A stretch of 64,000 nt of DNA from Paralvinella palmiformis (taxonomy: Eukaryota; Annelida; Polychaeta; Terebellida; Alvinellidae): the NCBI GenBank assembly GCA_025642065.1, contig JAODUP010000555.1:476001-540000 (forward strand). Direction: 5' to 3'. The translations under genes and the position numbers were made by a program. This document shows, one piece after another, positions 47,781 through 59,599 of this stretch (positions within the stretch are counted from its first letter, which is position 1; every line of letters begins with the position of its first letter). The notes under the pieces were generated by a model. That model was not told the DNA's origin. It saw only the letters and a program-made list of their open reading frames with translations, and made no database searches.

Positions 47781-48842
47781 CACAATTACTTACTTACTTA
47801 ATCCTCATCGTACCCAGTGGGACATAAGGCTATAACAATAATTGTTGTAGTTTCGGTAACAATGTTTTTTTTTTAAATATTAAATATACTTTTAACCACT
47901 GAACCAGTCTGAATAAAATTCTAACACCTGATCCAGCGACTTAATTAACTATCTTTACACACACACACACACACATGACATGTAATAATTGTGTAAGATG
48001 ACCAGAGATTATCACAGGCATTAACACAACACAAAGTACTAACACAACACAAAGTACTTTTTGCTATCTTTTGCTAATACATCGAAATTGCAATAAGGAA
48101 TTCCCAGTCGGGACATGTAAGATTTGATTGCTGAATATTACACCCCTTCCTATCTTTAGAATATTTGTCAAATATGTAAATAGTAGAGCAATCTTATAAA
48201 TTTACCAATTTAGAGATATTAAAGTGACACTAGCAAATGTGATCAATATCCAAATATATTAATGACTACCTTAATAGTAAATACATTTAGTGACACTACA
48301 TAACATTTTACTGTATGAAAATGTTCTTCAAAACTTGTGATGTTGAACACTACATGACATATTAGTTTAGAAACAGTTTTCTTATTACCCATAGAATTTT
48401 TAAATGGAAAGATAATTTGAACGATACATTGTTCACTGTCAAATAGGAAATGCTTAATAGAAAAACATATTTTAAATTTGTCAAAATTCAGAGACAACTA
48501 ATTAACGCTGAATAACTGATATTGTAGTATCAGGAATATTGAATAACTTCAATATATGATGGCAATGTTATTTTTAAAACAAAGTCTTTGTATTTGCTTG
48601 GTAGACGTCTGGCTCTACTAGTTCTAGTCAGCGGAGCAGGTCCGTCTACAGCATCTGGTGACTCGTTTGGTGTTGATTCGATATCATGTTGTGTTTGCAC
48701 GGCTGGAGATTGTTCATCGATCTCCATGTCATGGATTTCAGGCCCTTGGACTTTCAGTCCTAAAACACGCTTGAAGTGTGAAGCGTTGCGAGTTTTGTTA
48801 CCGTGAATTGTGTCCGTAGCTGTGATCATGGTTCCTTTCACT

Positions 48843-49766
48843 TCAGCTACAGTAAGGAGTAAGGGGGGGGGGAGGATGGTAAATTGTGGACAACTTGGTT
48901 ACTTTCGGCTGCCTCACAACAACCGTATCACCAACATGAAGCTGACTGATTGGTTTCACACTCTTGGCATCAGCGTTGCGCTTCTGTTTAGCTTTCTGGT
49001 CGGCATCACGAATGCGTACCACCTCATCATTGACTTTTACAGATAGTTTAGGTAGTAACACTTTGATGTTTGTACCCCTGTAGTTACGTAAAAACTTGTA
49101 TAGCTCCTGTCGCCAAGACTTTCCTTCAACTGTTGCGGTTTTGATTGCTTTGTTTAATGGCTTTATAAAATTCTCAGCTTGAGCATTGGCTCTTGGCCAC
49201 AATGGCATAATCTTACGATGGTGTATGCCACAGTACTCCATGAATTTCCTAAATTCATGACTTTGAAATGGAGGGCCGTTATCCGTCTTCAGGTAACTCA
49301 GACATCTGCATAGGGTGAAGGCGCTCATCCTTGTTCGCTAGTGCACTAGTACTTCATGCACAATTAGTAATAACAATTTGGTCTTCACCAGTCCTTGGTG
49401 ACATTCGTGTGCAAGGTCAACAACGTTACGACGCATGCACGTGGGAATCACTATCCTGTGTCCTCGCAGCAACAAACCACCTTCCGACACACTCAACTCA
49501 CTAGCGAGCTTCTCATAAGATAGCATCTCCTCACATTGTTTATAACGGTACCACTGACCATCACGAACGCAGCTAATTACATTCTGCAACATAGGATCTT
49601 CAACAGTGGCTTTTACAACTTCATCCACTGACAATGCTTTTGGGCAGAGTGATTCACACACATAGTTCACATATTCTTCTGTCACTTTTCTACCACGAGT
49701 GCAGGTAGACCGTACTGGATGTCGTGACATATAATCTACTGGATTTGTGGATCCAGGGCGATACAC
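48843..49766 (-). pseudogene. RNase H end and integrase of the Ty3/gypsy element, internally deleted
   Basis: YRPGSTNPVDYMSRHPV (RNase H end), then LAHECHQGLVKTK (start of the integrase HHCC finger). After a stop at about 49338 comes SYLKTDNGPPFQSHEFRKF (second catalytic Asp) and RANAQAENFIKPLNK (catalytic Glu). Only about 35 codons separate KTK from TDNG where the family has about 95, so the C-C half of the finger and the first catalytic Asp are gone. Confidence 0.75.
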
Positions 49767-50373
49767 GATTTTGAAATCATACTGTTGCAGGCGAAGGCAC
49801 TAACGCTCAATCCTAGGCGATGGTTTGGCAAGCACATTGGTGAATAGACTCACCAGCGGTTTATGATCTGTTATCACTGAAAAGTTATTTCCATACAAAT
49901 ACAGGTGAAAATGTTCCACACTTCAGCGTACAGCTAAGGCTTCTCTTTCAATTTCAGAATAGCGCGATTCAACCTCGTCAAGAGCACGTGATGATGCATA
50001 GGAGATAATTCGGACCTCACTCTGATCATCATCGTGATGGTGGACTTGAGTTAGTATCCCACCTAATCCATGCGGTGAAGCATCTACAACTATCTCAGTT
50101 GTAAGTTATCGATCAAAGTACGACATTACAGTGTCATTGGTCAAACCCTCTTTCAACTTTGACCATGCGTCCTCACACTCGGAGGTCCACTCAAACACAG
50201 CGTCTTGCTTAGTTAGATCTCTCAGCGGCTTTGCCATGTTAGCAAGTCCAGGGATGTACATTTGTACATAATTAGCCATGCCAAGTATTGACTTTACTTG
50301 TTTCTTGTCTGTAGGCCTGGATGCTTCTTTAACTGCTTTGACTTTCTTGGGGTCAGATGATACTCCTTCTTCA

Positions 50374-51259
50374 CTAAATACATTCCCAAAGAATGCTACT
50401 GATGACTGGAAAAATTCTATTTAGCGTTAGACCGCGCTCACTCAGGCGCCGTAAACATACACGAACATGTTTGACGTGATCTTCATCATTAGCGCTTGCA
50501 ATAATGATGTCGTCAGGTAGATTTCTGACGCCGTCCAGTCCTTCAAGTACTTGTTCCATTATCTGTTGACATTTTTCTCTGATGCAGCATTTACGCCGAA
50601 GTTTAGACGTTTATATCGATGTAGACCTAGATGAGAACTGAACGTGGTGATATAGCGACTGTCCGGATGCAACTCTATTTGATGGTAACTTTGATTAAGA
50701 TCCAATTTAGTGAACACTTTGCATGCATTGAGATCATGAATTAACTCATGTACAGTACAGTCGGCATTGGATATTTCACTGGTTTAATTGCTTGATTAGC
50801 AGCTCTCATGTCAACACATATTCTGACGTTCTGCGGATCATTATGTTTAGGTACTACGACGATGGGCGAAACACATGGGGTTGGTGTGTTTTCTGGATTT
50901 TCACATATATCTTCAGAGAATAGCTGTTTGATCGCTTTCTCAACTTTTGGTCTTGTAGAGAATGGCACACGTCGGTGTTTCTGGTGTACCGAGGGCACAG
51001 AATCATCAACGTTTAACACAAGTTGAAAATCTTTCAGCTTACCTAGACCACTGAACACGTGTTCATAATCACGGATGATATTTTCAGTCATAGACATACG
51101 CCAACTGTCGCCAAGATTGACAGCATTCACAATTTCTATTATGCCTAGTCCACATGCTGTTTCATACGTCGAAAGATGTCCATGTGCATTTTTCATCACA
51201 TAAATCTTTGTGACAACTTCTTTCCCTGTACGGTTAGAATAGACAGACGACAAAAACAT
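50374..51259 (-). pseudogene. Reverse transcriptase of the Ty3/gypsy element
   Basis: VRICVDMRAANQAIK and KYPMP (motif 1-2 region), then, in another frame, FTKLDLNQSYHQIEL (motif A) and GLDGVRNLPDDIIIAS (motif C, with L-P-DD in place of the usual Y/F-x-DD or V-DD). The frame changes between 50740 and 50560. Confidence 0.8.
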
Positions 51260-51852
51260 ACCAGCTTTGTCGACCCATAGGAATAGAGTTTAGTGTCAGG
51301 CATTGACAGCTGTAGTTCACATTTCTTCATGTCACATACATATTGTTGCGTTTATCTATTATGTCCACCGTGGTACCACTATCCATATACATGGTGCAAG
51401 GCACTCCAGACACGGATACATAACTTTTAGGAACTTGGTTCATTCCACTTGTTTGATGAATAGCTAACGAATAATCAGATCCAGACTCGTTTTCATTACG
51501 AACACATTCCACACTGGTTTACCTTTGTCTGCCACGAGATGTGCTGTCACTTTTATTTCTACATTGCTTCGAATAGTGTCCATACTGATGACGAGTTTGA
51601 CGACGACGTGATGTTGCAGGACATTCTCCATCATCTGGGTATGAACCACCACGTCTGTAGCACGTTTTCGACGAAGCGCTCGATTCGTGGCGCACATCTG
51701 TTTGCCAGCCACGTCGACCATGACCTCGTCCACGATAGCATCCACGTCTGTCCATTGAACTGGACTGATGTGTGATCCACGTGATTTAACATAGCTAACC
51801 ACATCATACGAAGATTGTGGCATTCTCGCTCTCTACTGTCTTGTAAGCGTTC

Positions 51853-52401
51853 TTAGACAAGTTTGGACTGTCTACTGGATAATTCTATCGTTTTACCTAG
51901 CTCCATGAATTCATCAAGTGTCATTGGTTTTCCCATACCTGTTATTCTGAGCTTCGGGGACCGGACTCCCTCGACCATTTCCATTCTGATTTCTTGGTTG
52001 CGCGTATCGGCAGGGAAATGACAATTGATGGACAACTGCCTAAGCGGTGTGCAATATTGGTCGAGCGTCTCGCCTTCTTTCCGGTAGACTTTTCTGAATA
52101 AATGTCTCTCGAACCGACTATTGTTCTTTGGCATAAAGTATGTATCCATTTCATCCTTCCCATCTTTGTATTCATCATTATCTTCTTTAACGGTGTCATA
52201 AATGTCAAAGGAAGCAGCACCGATATAGTGCATTAACAGGGCCTTCTTACGCACCTTATCAGCGTCGGAATTACTGACAATCGTTGCCAATAACAAAACC
52301 TCAAAGCGGGAAATCCATTTTTTCCAACGTGGTCCGACATTGATCAAATCATGAACTTCGAACGGCCGAAATTCCGGCAATCCGACTGCCACTGCACGCA
52401 A
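51853..52401 (-). pseudogene. gag-like frame of the Ty3/gypsy element
   Basis: 182-codon open frame with W-x-K-W-I-S-R-F-E, ALLMHYIGAASFDIYDT and a C-terminal FMELGKTIELS, the typical invertebrate gypsy gag capsid-like layout. The following zinc knuckle lies in another frame and reads YGHYSKQCRNK, with the expected Cys before GHYSKQC replaced by Tyr. Confidence 0.75.
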
Positions 52402-52839
52402 TATTTACTTTATATAATTTATTTTCATTATCATAATTTATGTCAACGCGTTTAAGTAGTAGTAATAGCTGTTTATTATTGATAATTAAACAATATATAA
52501 GTTTTTCAGTGTTATTGGTGAAATTAAAACGGCTTGAATGTATAGAAATGTATTATCATAATATTTCATTACCTATTTTATTGTATGTTTGATACATACA
52601 TAACTGTAAAGTCATGGCTTGTTAACGATTTGATTGATGTTAGGGAGAATTAGTGATCGCCCGTACGTGCTGCTTAACGGTTTGTGGCCGACCAATTGTG
52701 GGGTCAAATGGGGGTGAAGCCATAGATCTCCGATTTATTGATGTACGAAAGAAGTCGGTGGTCACCCGTTCCGTGCCGCTTCGGGATTTGTGGCCGGCCG
52801 GTTGTTGGGATCGCACTGGTGTAGATGTCGTAGCCGCGG

Positions 52840-53180
52840 GGTTTGTACTCTATTGAGGTTTTCGTGGTGTGGGTTGAATGAGTGAAAGCTTTGTTTGAAT
52901 GTTTGTAATGGTACAGCCAAGTCAGCGGAGATTGGATCAAGGGACATGCGAGTCTCCACTGGACAACACGCTGATTGTGCTGGGGGGGGATTCCCCTTTA
53001 TATACCTGTTTGAATGTGTGGGAGGAGTTTTAGTGGGGGATTTTCTCGACTTAGCCAAGTCAGCGCTGATTAGACCAGGTGACTATGCGGGGTCTACCGG
53101 ACAACAACGCTGACGATGCTGAGGGGACAATTCCCTATATATTTCTGGCATTTAACGTGGCCAACCACCCACGATGTTGT
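52840..53180 (+). repeat. Two diverged ~137-bp tandem units plus an S2-like fragment
   Basis: AGCCAAGTCAGCG... recurs at 52915 and 53052, each followed by a GACAACA(A)CGCTGA and GATTCCCC/ATTCCCTATATA series. The end (53150-53180) carries CATTTAACGTGGCCAACCAC, an S2 landmark. Not matched to an LTR. Confidence 0.5.
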
Positions 53181-53199
53181 GAGTAGAGGAGTGTATATT

Positions 53200-54700
53200 T
53201 TTGTACAGTTTTGAGTAGAGGAATAAAGTAGATTCGAGACCACATGAGTTCGGAGTTTTGAAAGAGAGAGCTTAGCTAAAGCTGAGATCGGGGACGGACG
53301 GACGGACGGCCGAGCCCAGTGCCGCGTCCCGGATCTCGGTACTTTTCATAACGGTAACCGGAAACCATTATGATAAATCAATGCGAGCCAGCACATTAAA
53401 TTATTTATTACATATAATGAGAGTATAGAATGGACATCATAAAGAAATGAAAATGGCACAGGTACTCCAACAACAACATTGTAATACCATAATTTATTTT
53501 GGTTTCAATTCGAGTAATTGGCTCATTTTTAATGACATATTTAAAAATCGGCAATTCACTGTTCTAGTCATACACGGAAACTTCAGATACATCTCCCGAC
53601 TTCAATGCCACAGCAAACATCTGTTTGATAAAAAAAGTACACTACTTAAAACAGTATAATATTTGGTTGTCCAAAATATATTTAAGATAAAATAATTTGA
53701 CATGTCATAAATTTAGTTTGAGCAGTGTAGGGGTGGTCTACTCTTTAGTCAAAGATTCATTGGTGCCCCATTGCAGGGGCTTTCTGATTTATTCACGCCA
53801 ATTCCATGCCTTTGGCATAACCCAAGTGAGCACAGATTCATACGGCGGGGTTTTTTGTTGATGGAAGCAAGCAAAATGGTTGTGAATATGAATCCGTGGT
53901 CACCCGAAAAAATGCATAGCCTATGGCATAAACAAACCAAAAATCAGCTAGCACGTTTGACAAAAGCCACTTTATTTTTGGAGATACTAGCTCCCTCTCT
54001 CCCTGACATGAATCCCAGAAACAAGGAAAATTATACCTCTTCTACCCATTCATCATCTGGTACTCATTGTTAGCTGATTCCACGATGCAATTCTTACGTA
54101 TTGAGCAACAACATTGCGGTGAGGGAATTGATCGTCGATAGCAGCACTGGGAATGTTTCCTATGTAAATAGCCGAAATATAAATTACATGAACAAAAACA
54201 CCTTTATTCGATGTGTTTGTTTTAGTGCAACATGCAAAACATGAAAACGATTCCGACATTTTATTTGTTGAATATACACTCCCTAGAGTTCCCACCAGTA
54301 ATAAAGCCAGCCAGTAAAACCTTGTTAATACAATAATACCAGGTTTCTTCCTTAAACGAACGCCAATAATCGGGCAGATGAACAATTTCCTGCTGACCTT
54401 GACCACGGACAAGGACACCGTATCAATTCTATCCAGTGTCAGACGTGTATAGTTCATCATTCGGTGGCCATTATTACTAGATCGTCCCACGATGAACCTT
54501 TAACATTGTGAACAACGAGATCCAGACGTGGAGTTTGTCTTCCATTATGACAGTAGAAATGTTTCCTATCTGAAAAACAAAACAACTGTTTCATTAACAA
54601 TTCCACGAAAGCTGTTCGTAATAAGTAAATATCGAGAGTCTGTAATAGCTGAGACATTTTGTTATTTATTTAGGCCACCCAACCTGTTTATTTGTTTTGG
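53200..54700. other. Unassigned stretch next to the gypsy element
   Basis: Minus-strand frames at 54053-54490 (with a hydrophobic WLALLLVGTLGSVYS segment) and 54457-54657 are open, but no family is recognised and no splice model is compelling. GAATAAAGTAGATTCGAGAC at about 53219 has the look of an LTR R region but is on the opposite strand to the gypsy element. Confidence 0.3.

Positions 54701-54703
<3 letters not shown>

Positions 54704-54797
<94 letters not shown>
54704..54797. repeat. (GT)n(GA)n microsatellite
   Basis: GT run passing into GA run. Confidence 0.9.
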
Positions 54798-54823
54798 CAC
54801 ACTTTATATCGTAAATGTAAATG

Positions 54824-54949
54824 TTGCTGTTTTACGGCCAGTTCTGTGCACAAGGTAGTGACGGCAGGCTATAGCCTGGTCGGGTTTGAACCCAGGTGTT
54901 ATTGATCTGTGGTCAACCACGCTACCAGTTAGGCGATGGGGGTGCCCAC
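54824..54949 (-). repeat. Diverged SINE related to S1
   Basis: TGTTTTACGGCCAGTTCTGT, a B box on the minus strand (GGGTTCAAACCC) and TGGTCAACCACGCTACCAGT. The middle of S1 is missing. Confidence 0.55.
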
Positions 54950-54978
54950 TAATATAGTATATGTACTTAATATACTTA

Positions 54979-55036
<58 letters not shown>
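54979..55036. repeat. (TA)n microsatellite
   Basis: Pure TA run. Confidence 0.9.
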
Positions 55037-55040
<4 letters not shown>

Positions 55041-55800
55041 AAAATATGAATTAGAAATATTAAACAATAATCATACCTTTTTACATCATCCAAGTGTTGA
55101 TCCGATCTGTATTCAAGGCTAGTCTATTCTAGCGACTGCTCTACACCTTATGTAAAGTGGATAACTTGTGAATTAGGACTGGACTCGACTATTGAGTAAA
55201 TTATACTCAAACCTAACATAAGTGATCGCCTGTTAACCAACGTTATTATGCGGGGGGGGGGTTGATGAATGTTGTTTAATGACACATCGGAACAATTGAG
55301 GCCATTCAGTGGCCTAGAATGTTTGAGAATAAATCAGTATAAAACAGTTTCTTTACAAAAGGTTAATAAGCCAGATTAATGGCGTCGATAAAAGTTATGT
55401 AAAAGTTTGTAAATGTAAATGTGTATTTGGTTTTTAAAAAATTCACAAGGAACTGAGATGATTAGATCAAATTTGGGTGGAATCGATCGACCAATAAACA
55501 CCACAGACATTAACAACACCACGAAAGCCACAAAAGCCAATTGGTTGTGTAACAGCCATAAGACAGTCTGATGAATCATCTAGTAGTATTGTGATGACAA
55601 TTAATCAGGATCCCGAACGCGGAAGATGATAACAATATAGATGAGGTTTTAAAAATCTAAGCAAGACCGTGAAGTCATATCACTAATAGTTCCTCTGAAG
55701 GAATCCATGGAAATCATTCAAATATGACAAAGGACGATCAAAGTGAAACTTTATATCTTTATTAATACTCTTATTTTAAGTGCGACCTACGACGAAAAAT

Positions 55801-55978
55801 GAGGCGCTTCGGTAGCGTGCTGGACCACAGATCACTACCACCCGTGTTCGAATCCCGGCGTGGGCATATCTGAAGGTTGTTTCGTCTTTCGCTTCGTCTC
55901 ATTACCTTTGGAAGTCGCTCGGCCCATTTAGCCTACCTTGTGCACAAAAGTGGCCGTAAAACACAAAATCATCATCAT
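55801..55978 (+). repeat. SINE, family S1, full length
   Basis: GAGGCGCTTCGGTAGCGTGC, TGGACCACAGATCACTACCA, B box GTGTTCGAATCCCGG, GTGGGCATATCTGAAGG, ...TGGCCGTAAAACACAAAATC, (ATC)n. The left junction of the 4.1-kb tandem duplication lies inside it. Confidence 0.8.
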
Positions 55979-56499
55979 TGAACAGAAAAGGGTCGCACAT
56001 ATTCCCGTGATACGTCAGAAAACAAACGTAATATTGCCTTTAACGAACTGGCCCACAGGTTAAAGGGCATCGAAGAGTTGATTGCGCCCGATAAGACCTC
56101 GAGCTAGGCTCTAGTACAAGCTGCACACATAAAGACTAACTGAACTTGTATGGAAGATTATGTGAAGAAGACCCGCCATCCATGATAAAACATCTAAAAA
56201 CGCCCCAAGTTGAAATAGACTACACGACCTATGATGATGGAAAACAATTAACTTATCTTGAACAATTCGCTTATCGACAACCAAACAAGCCACAACACCG
56301 ACAGGAAAGAGCTGGAAGAGAGACACGGTAAGGTTTATTTATTGCAGCATTTATTACAGGTATTTATTATCCATATTCTTACATGGCTAGTTGTTTTGTA
56401 CCAAACCATCAATATTGTCCCCCGTCTGTGTGTCTAGTACGTAAGCAGTACAGAATCAGACTCCATTCGTATTATAGTGAGTAGATATTTGAAAAATAA

Positions 56500-56502
<3 letters not shown>

Positions 56503-56563
<61 letters not shown>

Positions 56564-56862
56564 GTATATAAGGCCGAAATGGTAGTTTTTTACGTGGCTG
56601 ACAACCTCAAATGAGGGAGACACATATGGTCTGTAATTTATTGCCTCCCTATGGAGACTAATTCTAATTAAATTTAGAATTTAGAATAAATGGCATGATT
56701 CGATGGAGAAATCCTTGCCAGTTGTCTGGTTGGACGAAAAAAACTCCTCCTACTATAGGGCCACAGTCGAGGGCCGAACCTGAGACTTCCCGCACGGAAT
56801 GACCATAGACATAGGTAAATAGTCTCACGCTCTACCCATGAGGCCAAAGAGGCTGATATAAA
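56503..56862 (-). repeat. tRNA-derived SINE, family S3, full length, (AT)n tail
   Basis: Minus sense: TTTGGCCTCATGGGTAGAGC (A box), CAGGTTCGGCCCTCG (B box), TTATTCTAAATTCTAAATTT, AATTAGTCTCCATAGGGAGG, CATATGTGTCTCCCTCATTT, ACCATTTCGGCCTTATATAC, then (AT)n at 56558-56503. Confidence 0.8.
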
Positions 56863-57329
56863 ATCAATCCAATAACACAAACAATAAACACATCTACTTT
56901 AGAACAAACCAAACCATAAAGTAAGGAAAGGGTAAAGAAACAATAATTACTTTGTAAGTAATTAGGTCTTTAACAGTTACAATATTTTTTTTCTCCATTT
57001 TTTTAGCATCTACGCTCCGGATGCTTCTGAGTGTCTTCCCGTCAGAATAAATAGTTTACAGTAGCAGTTGGTTATAATAACTAGGATATAACGAAATGGT
57101 ATCTTAACTCGAAGTGGTTAGAGGGTCCTCTGTCAAACGTCCATTCCCTTCCATGGTAAAGAAACTGGGATATAACGAAATTTATACGACGAACACTTGC
57201 CTCCCAACCTGTTTAAATAGAGACAATTTTCTATCGGGAATCAAATATATGGTTATTTTCATCAATTATCGCTCATACGTCGGTAACTAATATCTGATAA
57301 ATACTTGGCACCTAGATAAATAGGCTTAA

Positions 57330-57540
57330 CTTTGGAGGAATACGTGGTATTGGAAATAAATGGTTTCTAAATTATCTGACCGAAATTGATAATACTGAAT
57401 CTGGCTCCCCAAAAAATAATGATATTTCAAAATCGACCGCCGATCATATTCTATCCTTTGCTGACGACATATCATTATATTTTTCCCACTCCGACCTAGA
57501 TGCAGTTTTTAATCAGGATAATATATTTTTAATCACTTTA
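57330..57540 (+). pseudogene. Non-LTR (LINE) RT fragment, copy 1
   Basis: Plus strand reads LNFGGIRGIGNKWFLNYL, then DHILSFADDISLYFSHSD, the G-I-R-G-x-x-x-x-W-F and F-ADD motifs of CR1/Jockey-type reverse transcriptases. The segment between is far too short, so an internal deletion is present. Confidence 0.65.
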
Positions 57541-57566
57541 TCTGTTTCAATCACTAGAGAAAGTTT

Positions 57567-57730
57567 ATGATTGATGTTTTACGACCACTTTTGTGCACAT
57601 GGTAGGCTAAATGGGCCGAGCGACCTGCAAAGGTAATGAAGCGAAGTTGAAGACGAAACAACCTTCAGATATGCCGACGCCGAGATTCGAACACGGGTGG
57701 TAGTCATCTGTGATCCAACACGCTACCGTT
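57567..57730 (-). repeat. SINE, family S1
   Basis: ATGATTGATGTTTTACGACC, GCTAAATGGGCCGAGCGACC, CGAGATTCGAACACGGGTGG. Confidence 0.75.
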
Positions 57731-57848
57731 ATTGTTGAATTGTTTGAAGAGGGTATGTTCTCTTTACGGTAGGGGAAGATGGAAATTTGTCATAACCTTC
57801 ATTACTTAAAATGTTTCTGAACCAATATTGTTGATTGTTTACTGATGA

Positions 57849-58170
57849 ACGAGCCGCGATAGCGCAGTTAGTTCTAGCGTAGGACTCGTAGACGAACAGT
57901 CGCGGGTTCGAGACTCCGCGAGTTGCAATGTTGTCATATGGTGACTGGTTCACTCATCCATAAAAATGAGTCCTGACAGGAGGCAATGGCTATGTGTTTG
58001 AGTAACGCTTTGCGCCTATAATGGCAGCATGCGTTGTATGCTCCCTTTGGAGTCGAGATATGTGTTAGGTGGAAACAGGTCTGAGTCTGGGATAATAATA
58101 TTGTAAAGCGCCTTAGAGCAGCTTCTATCTGAATAGGACACTATAGAAATGTCACATATTACATATTATA
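57849..58170 (+). repeat. tRNA-derived SINE, family S4, full length
   Basis: Head: GAGCCGCGATAGCGCAGTTA, TCGCGGGTTCGAGACTCCGC (B box). Body: GGTGACTGGTTCACTCATCC, AATGAGTCCTGACAGGAGGC. Tail: AATATTGTAAAGCGCCTTAG, GGACACTATAGAAATGTCAC, ATTACATATTATAT. The AAAGCGCCTT...CTATAGAAATG tail looks borrowed from a LINE 3' end. Confidence 0.75.
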
Positions 58171-58225
58171 TATGCGCCATATAATTAGAAAATTCAACGT
58201 TTCTCGCCACTTTATGTGTCCCACC

Positions 58226-58817
58226 CATTGACCTAAAAGACAACCAGACCGAGCACTCAGTGGTGTTTGAATGCGCCGCCATGATCAAACAGCGCCGACT
58301 TCCGGTAGAGGCAAAAAGCAACGTTGAATTGGCTGTGCTTCGAGTTTTGAACCTACGAATACGGACAGTTATTGTGATGTGTGCATTATAATTTTGTGTG
58401 TGCACACAATCTGTATTAGTAATACTATTACTCCTCTCCTATTATTTGCCATGAAATGTGTAAATGTCGTTTTATGTAAGTCCGTAGATCTAGTTTAGTT
58501 GGCATCAAACGTCAGCGACAAGCCGGTGGTTGTCGAATAGGCTAAATATGATAATAATTAAGCTTAATTTCCCGCCAAAAACCCCCCGCTTAAACAGCTA
58601 TTTTAAATGTGTTCCTTATACTTACAGATGCAAAGATATCCCGTTTGTATTACTTCCACGGCCACGGCTTATGCAACCACCGACACAACGATAATTCACC
58701 ACGTTTATAAACCTGATTTTGCAGTCGGCGTTGCCTTTTCCTCGACCGGAAGTTGGGACCACCTGTTTGCCATCAAATCGGCGGCTGTATTCGGTCTAGT
58801 TTTCTTTTAGATCAATG
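58226..58817. mobile_element. P-element-superfamily MITE with perfect 8-bp target duplication
   Basis: 592 bp. Left end CATTGACCTAAAAGACAACC..., right end ...GGTCTAGTTTTCTTTTAGAT-CAATG; inverted similarity continues inward for about 85 bp (CCGCCATGATCAAACAGCGC against CTGTTTGCCATCAAATCGGC). The 8 bp GTCCCACC is repeated exactly on both sides (58218-58225, 58818-58825). P elements duplicate 8 bp, start with CA and favour GTCCGGAC-like sites. The interior resembles the 5' part of the THAP relic at 15.5 kb. Confidence 0.75.
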
Positions 58818-59189
58818 GTCCCACCCATTGTGTGTCATATTAAAACATTTCCCGTATGCCATAGCTGGTATTCAATATCAACGTAACTGGTATTATTAGG
58901 GCAGAAGCGGACTTTGTCTTAAAACCTGCCCCAGGTATCTGTCACCTATCAGGTTAGTTCATTGTTCGGTAAGTAATATGTTGGTTATCTAAGACAATAG
59001 AGAAAATGCTTTTTAAAAAGCTAAAGAAAGCCCAAATTAAAAAGCCATTGTTTTCTGCAGGTTTAGACTTAGTCAGGACTAGAATATACATGTATATTAT
59101 GAAACAAATATACGTAATCGTTGATACATCGTCCTTCTTACATTGTATCGTTGTTCGGCCAGCAATGATGTTAATATCAGATTGTAGCA

Positions 59190-59272
59190 GGGGCCCGGGG
59201 GGTTTTAACCCGGGTGTTATATATCTGTGGCCAGCCGCGCTACCACTTAGGCCACGGAGACACCCTATATGG
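59190..59272 (-). repeat. tRNA-like SINE fragment, copy 1
   Basis: Minus: GTGTCTCCGTGGCCTAAGTG (A-box side) and a decayed B box (CGGGTTAAAACCC). Copy 2 at 63284-63356 keeps CCCGGGTTCAAACCC. Confidence 0.5.
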
Positions 59273-59599
59273 ATCGTCTAATAGCTGCCTCTGGATAGGG
59301 ATAAATTGGGCGCTTATTTCAAACCCACCAACACCATCTTTTCTTGGGATATTCGTTTAATATTCATAGTTGTATTCCTGGAATACGTTTTCAATGCCAA
59401 GTGCAGCCTTGAATAACTCGGTTTGACATTTCTCGAGTGATTCTACTGTAGGATATTCGGTAGGTAAGCATGGGCCTGGGTGCCGTCATTGACAGATAGC
59501 GCGTCGTGTCCCAGTTAGTACCACATCTACATAGACCTACACCTTGGAGAACATCAAATGTTCTACGACCAACACTGATACGATATTCGGGATGATGTC

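Larger units (their letters stand above)
48530..52401 (-). mobile_element. Decayed Ty3/gypsy LTR retrotransposon
   Basis: Minus-strand order: gag (52401-51853), degenerate zinc knuckle and protease (about 51755-51350, with a D-S-G active-site triad), RT (51259-50374), RNase H (about 50090-49770), integrase (49766-48843) and a C-terminal tail with RRLPSKYKDFV near 48585. Order and motifs are those of Ty3/gypsy. Several frame changes and stops, plus an integrase deletion, make it non-functional. LTRs were not recognised by eye on either side. Confidence 0.85.

Noticed and set aside
53180..53340. LTR of the Ty3/gypsy element
   Set aside because: A polyadenylation-like AATAAAG is on the opposite strand to the element and no matching copy was seen left of 48530.
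54053..54490. Minus-strand open frame with a hydrophobic segment as a secreted protein gene
   Set aside because: No recognisable family, the hydrophobic part is internal and no splice model joins it to a start; kept only as an unassigned stretch.
57849..57925. tRNA gene candidates here and at 22113, 35160 and 43431
   Set aside because: A and B boxes are present, but acceptor stems do not close convincingly and each head continues into a repeated SINE body.
58607..58810. Open frame nearly identical at 62704-62907
   Set aside because: Conservation is explained by the recent 4.1-kb tandem duplication; the frame lies inside a MITE and includes its terminal inverted repeat. The same applies to 56111-56326, 57729-57953 and 59006-59281 and their counterparts.
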